Assembly: GCA_019455285.1 (NCBI GenBank) | Contig: JACFMS010000006.1 | Span: 95,701 to 159,700, forward strand | DNA: 64,000 nucleotides | Direction of reading: 5' to 3' | Origin: Sphingomonadales bacterium | GTDB taxonomy: Bacteria > Pseudomonadota > Alphaproteobacteria > Sphingomonadales > Govanellaceae | The notes under the pieces: generated by a model | What the model saw: the letters and a program-made list of their open reading frames with translations, nothing else | Database searches by the model: none | What the model was told of the DNA's origin: nothing | Made by a program: the position numbers and the translations under genes | Shown: piece by piece, positions 57,655-64,000 of the stretch | How the letters are laid out: every line of letters begins with the position of its first letter | Numbering within the stretch: position 1 is the first letter of the stretch

Positions 57655-59007
57655 ATGCGTAAACCGACCTTAAATGCCGCCCCGAAAGTGGGCATCGTCA
57701 GCCTGGGCTGCCCCAAGGCGCTGGTGGATTCCGAACGGATTCTGACCTCCTTGCGCTCAGAAGGCTATGAAGTGGCCCAGGATTATGATGGCGCCGAGGT
57801 GGTGATCGTCAACACCTGCGGCTTTCTCGACAGCGCCAAGGAAGAATCGCTCGAAGCCATCGGCGAGGCGATCAAGGAAAACGGCCGGGTGATCGTTACC
57901 GGCTGTCTGGGCGTGGAAGCCGAGCGCATCCGCGAGGCCTACCCCAATGTGCTGGCGGTCACCGGCCCCCACCAGTACGAGGCGGTGGTCTCGGCGGTGC
58001 ACGAGGCCGTGCCGCCAGTCCACGATCCTTTCCTCGACTTGCTGCCGCCGCAAGGGATCAAGCTCACCCCCCGTCACTACGCCTACCTGAAGATTTCCGA
58101 GGGCTGCAACAACGGCTGCACCTTCTGCATCATCCCCGCCATCCGCGGGAAGCTGAAAAGCCGGCCCGTCGCCGCCGTCCTCAAAGAGGCGGAAAAGCTG
58201 GCGGCCGCCGGGGTCAAGGAGCTGTTGGTCATCTCCCAGGACACCAGCGCCTATGGCCTGGACTTGGCCCACGCCGCCGGCGCCTGGCGCGGACGGGAGG
58301 TTAAGGCCCATCTGACCGACCTTGCCGCTGCCTTGGGTGAGCTTGGGGTTTGGGTGCGGCTCCATTACGTCTACCCCTACCCCCATGTGGACGAGGTGCT
58401 GCCGTTGATGGCCGAGGGCAGGATCCTGCCCTATATCGACATTCCCTTCCAGCACGCCAGCCCCGCCGTCTTGAAGGCCATGCGGCGGCCGGCCAACCAG
58501 GAAAAGGTCTTGGAGCGCATCCGTCGCTGGCGCGACCTGGTGCCCGACCTCACCCTCCGCTCCACCTTCATCGTCGGCTTTCCCGGCGAGACCGAGGAGG
58601 ATTTCGAGTTTCTCCTCGACTGGCTTTATGAGGCCAACCTCGACCGCGTTGGCGTCTTTCGCTATGAGGCGGTGGCGGGGGCGGCGGCTAACGATATTGC
58701 CGCGGCGGTGCCCGACGACGTGCGCGAGGAACGCTGGCACCGCTTCATGGAAGTCCAGCAGGAGATCAGCGCCGCGCGTATGGCGGCGAAAGTCGGCCGC
58801 GAGATCGAGGTCATGGTCGACGACATGGGCGATACCGAGGACGGCGAGGCGCAGGCCATCGCCCGCTCCAAGGGCGACGCGCCGGAGATCGACGGCAACG
58901 TGTTCGTCGATTTAAACGGCGGACCCGAACCCGCCCCCGGCGCCATCCTCAAGGTCCGCGTCACCGACGCCGACGACTACGACCTGTGGGCAGAAGTAAT
59001 TTCTTAA
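57655..59007 (+). CDS. rimO: Ribosomal protein S12 methylthiotransferase
   Basis: 450 residues. UPF0004 domain first ([55 protein letters not shown]) with three auxiliary-cluster cysteines. The radical SAM motif is [20 protein letters not shown], and a C-terminal TRAM domain ends the protein. It methylthiolates the conserved Asp of S12. [12 protein letters not shown] separates it from MiaB. Confidence 0.95.
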   Translation: MRKPTLNAAPKVGIVSLGCPKALVDSERILTSLRSEGYEVAQDYDGAEVVIVNTCGFLDSAKEESLEAIGEAIKENGRVIVTGCLGVEAERIREAYPNVLAVTGPHQYEAVVSAVHEAVPPVHDPFLDLLPPQGIKLTPRHYAYLKISEGCNNGCTFCIIPAIRGKLKSRPVAAVLKEAEKLAAAGVKELLVISQDTSAYGLDLAHAAGAWRGREVKAHLTDLAAALGELGVWVRLHYVYPYPHVDEVLPLMAEGRILPYIDIPFQHASPAVLKAMRRPANQEKVLERIRRWRDLVPDLTLRSTFIVGFPGETEEDFEFLLDWLYEANLDRVGVFRYEAVAGAAANDIAAAVPDDVREERWHRFMEVQQEISAARMAAKVGREIEVMVDDMGDTEDGEAQAIARSKGDAPEIDGNVFVDLNGGPEPAPGAILKVRVTDADDYDLWAEVIS

Positions 59008-59133
59008 TAAGTACTTAACCATCAACCTTACATAACTCTATCCCCTTTCTTCAGAGCTGCCACAGGAACGCCACGATTGATCCTATGATGGGGCGGTGAT
59101 AAGTAAGGCGGCCTATACTCAAAAGCACTGGTG

Positions 59134-60357
59134 ATGCCGAGAATTGCCCTATTCCTCCATGACTTTGCCGCTACCGGCGTCACCCGCAACGCCGTCGCCA
59201 TCGCCAATGCCTGCGCTGAGCGCGGCCAGAAGGTCACCCTCGTGGTGGCCGCGGCCGTCGGCCCGATGCGCCGGGATGTCTCGTCCAAGGTAGCCGTGCA
59301 TGCCTTGCTGGACGCTAAAAAACCCCTGCCGAGGCCCCTAAGCCTGGTGCTCGCCATCGCGCCGCTGTCGCGCTACCTGAAGGCGGTACGGCCGAGCGTG
59401 TTCTTTTCCGCGGGCAACCACGCCCATCCGTCCGCCATCATCGCCCATGCCGCGGCGGGACGGCCCTGCCCGATGATTTGCCGCTTCAGCAACGACGTGG
59501 TGCGACCGAAAGCGTCGGGCGTCCGGGGCATCCTCAATCGCGGCACTGAGGAATTGGCGGCCGGCTTTTACCGCGCGGTGGTGCGCTACGCCGACCGGGT
59601 GATCACGGTGTCCGAGGAACTGACGCAGCGCTTGCGCCGCCTGACGCCGCATTACGCCGAAAAAATCACCACCATTCGCAATGGCGTCGAGCTGACCGAC
59701 CTTGCCGAGGCCGTGCCGCCGCCGGACCATCCCTGGCTTAATGGCAGCAATGTGCCGGTGGTGCTGGGCATCGGCCGGCTGACGGCGCAAAAAAATTTCG
59801 AAGGTCTGGTGCAAGCGGCGGCCATCGCCGCCCGCAGCCGGCCGTTGCGCCTGGTCATCATCGGTCACGGCGGCGAGACGGCGCGGCGGCGGCTTTACGC
59901 CATCGCCCGGCGCGAAAGCTTCGAGCATGCCTTGTCACTGCCCGGCTATCAGCCCAATCCGGAAGCCTATCTGAAACACAGCGCCCTGTTCGTGCTGTCA
60001 TCCCATTGGGAAGGCGCGCCCAATGTGCTGTTGGAGGCGCTCGCCGCCGGCGCTCCCATCGTCAGCACCCGGGAAGCCTGCGGCGCTCATGAAATTCTCG
60101 CCGGCGGCAAGTTCGGCCGGCTAGTGTCGTCGCAGGATATTCACGGCATGGCGGCGGCGATCCTCGCGGCGCTTGATCAGCCAGGCGACGCGTCAAACGT
60201 CTCCCGGGATATTTGGCTTGGCGAATTTGCCCGTGAGCGGATGCTGGCCGCCTATCTGACGGTATTGGAGCAGGTGGCGGTGCCGGGCGCGTCGCTTGGC
60301 AGCGATACCGAATTGATGGAAGAACCGCCGGCCGCTGCCGAAATCATCGAATTGTAA
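59134..60357 (+). CDS. GT4-type glycosyltransferase
   Basis: 407 residues from the ATG at 59134; a GTG at 59131 directly before it is possible. GT-B fold: N-terminal FLHDFAATGVTRNAVAIANA, and the C-terminal donor site with VLGIGRLTAQKNFEGLVQAA, ALFVLSSHWEGAPNVLLEAL and AAGAPIVSTREACGAHEILA (the E-x7-E type motif). Likely adds a sugar to a surface glycan. It lies 6 bp upstream of the acyl-CoA synthetase gene. Confidence 0.9.
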   Translation: MPRIALFLHDFAATGVTRNAVAIANACAERGQKVTLVVAAAVGPMRRDVSSKVAVHALLDAKKPLPRPLSLVLAIAPLSRYLKAVRPSVFFSAGNHAHPSAIIAHAAAGRPCPMICRFSNDVVRPKASGVRGILNRGTEELAAGFYRAVVRYADRVITVSEELTQRLRRLTPHYAEKITTIRNGVELTDLAEAVPPPDHPWLNGSNVPVVLGIGRLTAQKNFEGLVQAAAIAARSRPLRLVIIGHGGETARRRLYAIARRESFEHALSLPGYQPNPEAYLKHSALFVLSSHWEGAPNVLLEALAAGAPIVSTREACGAHEILAGGKFGRLVSSQDIHGMAAAILAALDQPGDASNVSRDIWLGEFARERMLAAYLTVLEQVAVPGASLGSDTELMEEPPAAAEIIEL

Positions 60358-60363
60358 CCGCGT

Positions 60364-61881
60364 ATGACAGCAACACTCGCTTCCGGCAGTTTATTTCAGA
60401 CGCTCAGCCGCCATTTTCCCGGTGATGCCGCCCAGCCGTTTTTGATCACGCCAACGCAAACCTGGTCCTATGGCGATCTTATCGCCGCTTCCGCCAAGAC
60501 GGCGCGCGCCCTGGCCAGCCTCGGCGTCAAGCCCGGAGAGCGGGTGGCGGTGCAGGTGGAAAAATCGGCGCAAGCGCTGATGCTGTTCTTCGGCGTCAAC
60601 CGCTTGGGCGCTGTCTATCTACCCTTGAACACCGCCTACACCACGGCGGAGGTGAGCTATTTCTTAAGCGACGCCGAGCCGGCGCTGGTGGTGGTCGACC
60701 CGGCGCGCGCCGAGGCCATTGCCGCGGTGGCCGGCCAAGCGCGCGTACTGACGCTTGACACCCAAGGTCACGGCTCGCTGTGGGACGCGGTGGCGGCGGC
60801 GGACGACGCGCCGTGCGATATTTTCTGCAACGGCGACGATCTGGCAGCGATTCTTTACACCTCGGGGACCACCGGGCGATCCAAGGGGGCCATGCTCAGC
60901 CACCGCAATCTGGCGTCCAATGCCGCCACCCTGGTGGATTATTGGCGCTTCACGTCAAGCGACGTGCTGCTGCACGCGCTGCCGATTTTTCATACCCACG
61001 GGCTGTTCGTCGCCACCAATATCATCGCCATGGCCGGCGCCTCGATGATCTTCCTGCCGAAATTCGACATCGACGAGATCATGCGCACGCTGCCTCAGGC
61101 CACCACCATGATGGGCGTGCCGACGTTCTACAGCCGCCTCCTCGCCCACCCCAATTTCTCCCGCGCCACCGTCGCCCACATGCGATTGCTGATTTCCGGC
61201 TCGGCGCCGTTGAGCGCCGAGGTGCACAAAGAGTTTACCGCCCGCACCGGCCACAAAATTCTTGAGCGCTACGGCATGACCGAAACCAACATGAATACCT
61301 CGAACCCCTATGACGGCGACCGCATTCCCGGCAGCGTCGGTCTGCCGCTGCCGGGAATATCGGTGCGCGTCGCCGATCCGGAGAGCGGGCGCGTGCTGGG
61401 CGTGGGCGAGATCGGCGTAGTGGAGATCAAGGGACCCAACGTATTTATGGGCTACTGGCGGCAGCCGGAGAAAACCGCCACCGAGTTTCGCGCCGACGGC
61501 TATTTTATTTCCGGCGATCTCGGCTATTTCGACGACCAGGGCTATCTTTATCTGGTGGGGCGTGGCAAGGATCTCATCATCACCGGCGGTTTCAATGTCT
61601 ATCCGGCGGAGATCGAGACGGCGCTCGATGCGCTGCCGGAGATCAGCGAGTCAGCGGTGATCGGGTTGCCGCATCAGGACTTTGGCGAGGCGGTGACCGC
61701 GGTGGTGGTCGCCAAGGGCGTCATCGATGAAACAAAGATTCAACATACGCTCGGCGAAACCTTGGCCAAGTTCAAGGTGCCCAAGCGCGTGCTCGTCCTA
61801 GACGAGCTGCCGCGCAACGCCATGGGAAAAATCCAAAAGAACGCGCTCAGGGAGCGGTACAAAAGCCTTTACGAGTGCTAA
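60364..61881 (+). CDS. matB: Malonyl-CoA synthetase (ANL superfamily)
   Basis: 505 residues. ATP motif AILYTSGTTGRSKGAMLSHR; LLHALPIFHTHGLFVATNII, then ERYGMTETNMNTSNPYDGDR, GRGKDLIITGGFNVYPAEIE, and the catalytic Lys in NAMGKIQKNA. The HTHGLFVATN and MNTSNPY segments are those of MatB, which activates malonate (or methylmalonate) to its CoA ester. No matA or matC partner is near. The end overlaps the convergent dipeptidase gene by 4 bp. Confidence 0.85.
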   Translation: MTATLASGSLFQTLSRHFPGDAAQPFLITPTQTWSYGDLIAASAKTARALASLGVKPGERVAVQVEKSAQALMLFFGVNRLGAVYLPLNTAYTTAEVSYFLSDAEPALVVVDPARAEAIAAVAGQARVLTLDTQGHGSLWDAVAAADDAPCDIFCNGDDLAAILYTSGTTGRSKGAMLSHRNLASNAATLVDYWRFTSSDVLLHALPIFHTHGLFVATNIIAMAGASMIFLPKFDIDEIMRTLPQATTMMGVPTFYSRLLAHPNFSRATVAHMRLLISGSAPLSAEVHKEFTARTGHKILERYGMTETNMNTSNPYDGDRIPGSVGLPLPGISVRVADPESGRVLGVGEIGVVEIKGPNVFMGYWRQPEKTATEFRADGYFISGDLGYFDDQGYLYLVGRGKDLIITGGFNVYPAEIETALDALPEISESAVIGLPHQDFGEAVTAVVVAKGVIDETKIQHTLGETLAKFKVPKRVLVLDELPRNAMGKIQKNALRERYKSLYEC

Positions 61882-62870
61882 CGCCACACTTGCTCGGCGA
61901 TCCTGAGCCAGTTGCCGCCGAGAATGCCCTTGATGTCGCGTTCGTCGTAGCCAAGCCGTAGCAGCGCTTCGGCAATCTCTGGATATTGCTCCGGCGCCGC
62001 CATGGCGAAGCTGCCGCCGTAACCGAGATGGGGTGGGAACTTGTCAGGGTTGGCCTTGATGAATTCCGCCAGCTCCTCTTGATCAAAGCAATAGTCAAGG
62101 CTAAGCCCCACATGCGCCGCTCCCACGCGTGCGGCGACATAATCCACATGCCGCACAATCGCCGCCGTGGAGGCATCATTCTCGCCGAGGAACTTGCCGA
62201 TGCCATTGATGCCGATGACGCCGCCGGTGCGGGCGCAGCCGTCAATGAGATCGTCGGGAATGTTGCGGGGATGGTCTTTCAAGGCAAGCGGGTTGGAATG
62301 CGAGAAGAGCACGGGACCCTTGGCATACTCAAGCGCCTCGCGCGCTGTGCGGTAGCCGGTGTGACTGAGACACAGCGGCATGCCGACCCGCGCCATTTCG
62401 TCAATCGTCTGGCGGCCGAGATCGCTCAAGCCCGGATCGTCATCCTGGCAGCCGCCGCCGATCTTATTGGTTTCGTTATAGGCGATCAGCATCCAGCGCA
62501 CGCCAAGGTCATAAAAAAGCTGAATGCGGTTCAGATCGTCCTCAATCGGCACCATGCCCTCAACATCGAAGGTGACGGCAAGCTTGCCCGCCGTCTTGGC
62601 GGCGCGAATATCATCCACGGTGCGCACCATCACGTATCGGTCCGGCCGCCGGGCGAGCCAGGCGCGAAAATAGGTCAGCATTTTCACATGCTCGACCCAA
62701 TCCATGCCGCCGAAGCCGACATTCAGGCTCACCACGTCGAGGCCTGAAGCGCGGCAGCGCTCCAATTCCGGCAGAAACCTGTCGTCGGCGCGCAGCGGCA
62801 TGCACAGATGATTGTCCCATACCACGGCCTCATCCAGAAGCCGCGCCGCATCTCTTTTCCGATCGTTCAT
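61878..62870 (-). CDS. Membrane-dipeptidase-family (M19) metallohydrolase
   Basis: 330 residues from the ATG at 62870. Zinc-site segments: VVWDNHLCMPLR near the N-terminus, where the family's His-x-Asp is His21-x-Cys23; AVTFDVEGM with the bridging Glu; LCLSHTGYRTAREAL and GPVLFSHSNPLAL with two His; and HVGLSLDYCFDQEE with the catalytic Asp. No signal peptide. It could hydrolyse dipeptides or related amides; the altered ligand makes the activity uncertain. Confidence 0.82.
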   Translation of the reverse strand: MNDRKRDAARLLDEAVVWDNHLCMPLRADDRFLPELERCRASGLDVVSLNVGFGGMDWVEHVKMLTYFRAWLARRPDRYVMVRTVDDIRAAKTAGKLAVTFDVEGMVPIEDDLNRIQLFYDLGVRWMLIAYNETNKIGGGCQDDDPGLSDLGRQTIDEMARVGMPLCLSHTGYRTAREALEYAKGPVLFSHSNPLALKDHPRNIPDDLIDGCARTGGVIGINGIGKFLGENDASTAAIVRHVDYVAARVGAAHVGLSLDYCFDQEELAEFIKANPDKFPPHLGYGGSFAMAAPEQYPEIAEALLRLGYDERDIKGILGGNWLRIAEQVWR

Positions 62871-62914
62871 TCGACACACCCATTACCAGCCATAGACGTA
62901 TCATGACGTAGCAT

Positions 62915-62942
62915 AAAAAAAGCCCCGCCGGAATGGCGGGGC
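62915..62942 (-). terminator. Rho-independent terminator of the chemoreceptor gene
   Basis: Stem GCCCCGCC (62922-62929) with GGCGGGGC (62935-62942), loop of five, followed on the minus strand by seven T (62921-62915). It lies 25 bp after the chemoreceptor stop. Confidence 0.9.
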
Positions 62943-62966
62943 GTTTAGTTTTGAACTCACTAAGGC

Positions 62967-64000
62967 TTATGCCGCCTTTACGTCTTTTACAAACTGCCCC
63001 ACCACCTCACGCAGCCGTTCAGCCTGCTGGCTCAAGTCGACGGAAGCTTGCAGCACTTCCTTGGCCATGCGTCCGGTTTCCGAGGAGGCTTGCGTCACCC
63101 CGACGATATTGCTGGAGACTTCCCGGGTGCCGGTGGCCGCTTGTTGTACGTTACTGGAGATTTCGTTGGTGGCGGACGACTGCTCCTCGGCGGCCGCCGC
63201 CACGGCGCCGGCGTTTTCATCGATGCGCATGACGCTGGAGCCGATGCCGGCAATGGCTTCCACCGCCTGTTTGGAGACTTCCTGGATGCGGTCGATCTGT
63301 TGCGCGATGTCTTCGGTTGCCTTGGCGGTTTGACCGGCCAGCGATTTAACCTCGCTCGCCACCACGGCAAAGCCCTTGCCGGCTTCCCCGGCGCGCGCCG
63401 CCTCGATGGTGGCGTTCAAGGCCAACAGATTGGTTTGTGCGGCGATGTCCTGGATCATCGCCACCACGTTACCGATCTCCATCGCCGCCTTGCTCAAGCC
63501 CTCGACGATGACGTTGGTGCGATCCGATACATCCGCCGCGCCGCGCGCCATGCTGGAGGTTTCGCTGATCCGCCGCGTCACCTCGCCAAGGGACGCCGCC
63601 AGCTCTTCCGCCGCCGCCGCCACCGTCTCGACATTGGCCGATGCCTGCTCGGCGGCGGCCGCCACCGTCATCGATTGACGGCTGGTTTCCTCGGCGATGC
63701 TGGAGAGCCCTTCGGCGTTGGCTTGGAGCTGCGAGGAACCGGCGGCAACGCCTTGCACCACCTCGCTAGCCGCCTGGGTGAAGGCATTGACGATATCCTC
63801 CATCCTTTTCGCCCGCGCCGCCTTGGCCTCGGCCTCGGCCTTCTCGCGCTGGCGATCCTCCTCGGCGCGACGGCGGTCGGCCTCCTCGCGTTCCTCTTGC
63901 TCGCGGCGGGCTTTTTCCTCCGCCGCCTTGGCTTCCGCGTCCAGCCGTTCGGCTTCGATGGCGTTGGCCTTGAAGACCTCGACGGTGCGCGCCATTTCGC
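62967..64000 (-). CDS. Methyl-accepting chemotaxis protein, C-terminal part, cut by the right edge
   Basis: About 344 C-terminal residues are visible. They begin with the end of a HAMP domain ([20 protein letters not shown]), then a long Glu/Arg/Ala coiled coil, and the signalling domain with the conserved hairpin tip [20 protein letters not shown] and [20 protein letters not shown]. No C-terminal CheR pentapeptide is present (ends FVKDVKAA). It signals to CheA/CheW; the sensor and membrane parts are beyond the window. Confidence 0.93.
   Translation of the reverse strand, partial: EMARTVEVFKANAIEAERLDAEAKAAEEKARREQEEREEADRRRAEEDRQREKAEAEAKAARAKRMEDIVNAFTQAASEVVQGVAAGSSQLQANAEGLSSIAEETSRQSMTVAAAAEQASANVETVAAAAEELAASLGEVTRRISETSSMARGAADVSDRTNVIVEGLSKAAMEIGNVVAMIQDIAAQTNLLALNATIEAARAGEAGKGFAVVASEVKSLAGQTAKATEDIAQQIDRIQEVSKQAVEAIAGIGSSVMRIDENAGAVAAAAEEQSSATNEISSNVQQAATGTREVSSNIVGVTQASSETGRMAKEVLQASVDLSQQAERLREVVGQFVKDVKAA

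Noticed and set aside
1..64000. Insertion sequences, prophage or integrative elements
   Set aside because: No transposase, integrase, phage structural gene or flanking direct repeat was recognised; the single tRNA gene has no adjacent integrase.

Overview
The window is GC-rich chromosomal DNA with dense, short-spaced operons, frequent ATGA/GTGA/TTGA stop-start overlaps and several TTG or GTG starts. It suggests an alphaproteobacterium, probably Rhodospirillales-like. That is inferred from the fused IorA/IorB architecture, DUF3775, the RaiA-cold-shock fusion and general gene style; there is no rRNA to prove it. No prophage, insertion sequence or CRISPR array was seen. Both ends cut genes: L-serine dehydratase on the left and a chemoreceptor on the right.

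1-12 kb, catabolism. L-serine dehydratase (partial), an ALDH7-type aminoadipate-semialdehyde dehydrogenase, indolepyruvate:ferredoxin oxidoreductase (iorA-iorB) with a MarR regulator, an MFS exporter, an XRE-cupin regulator, a hotdog thioesterase followed by glutaryl-CoA dehydrogenase, and an Old-Yellow-Enzyme-type flavoprotein. The theme is lysine and aromatic amino acid breakdown. A palindromic interspersed repeat lies at 8.6 kb.

12-22.5 kb, extracellular electron transfer. Six tightly packed minus-strand genes encode, in transcription order, an FAD/2x[Fe-S] oxidoreductase with a membrane anchor, a Sel1-ankyrin periplasmic protein, a five-helix b-type cytochrome, a 21-heme cytochrome, a 33-heme (plus one CX3CH) cytochrome built of a 93-residue four-heme super-repeat, and an outer-membrane barrel with an N-terminal TPR region. 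Together they could carry electrons between the inner-membrane quinone or NAD(P)H pool and the outside. The arrangement resembles the PCC3 porin-cytochrome clusters reported from genome comparison of iron-oxidising bacteria. This is the most unusual system in the window.

22.8-25.4 kb holds a CDP-glycerol-type transferase and a Wzx-like flippase, a divergent surface-polymer pair.

25.4-51.5 kb, a low-oxygen storage and dormancy block. Archaeal-type FBP aldolase/phosphatase, PRPP synthetase, PolX, glgA, glgB, glgX, malQ, two phosphorylases, ribosome hibernation factor, phosphoribosyltransferase, dienelactone-hydrolase-like protein, GYD, CBS-pair and COG2187 kinase-like proteins, glucose-6-phosphate isomerase, an OmpR response regulator and a FixK/FNR-type regulator. 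Eight FNR-type boxes (YTGAY-N4-RTCAA) lie between these genes; most stand at class II spacing from a -10-like hexamer, one of them serving glgA and glgB in both directions. The gene content parallels the mycobacterial DosR dormancy regulon.

51.5-64 kb. tRNA-Val(CAC), a copper ATPase/CsoR pair with a clear operator, SYLF and MipA envelope proteins, a DUF4412 protein, two glycosyltransferases, rimO, malonyl-CoA synthetase, an M19 dipeptidase, a good intrinsic terminator and the chemoreceptor.
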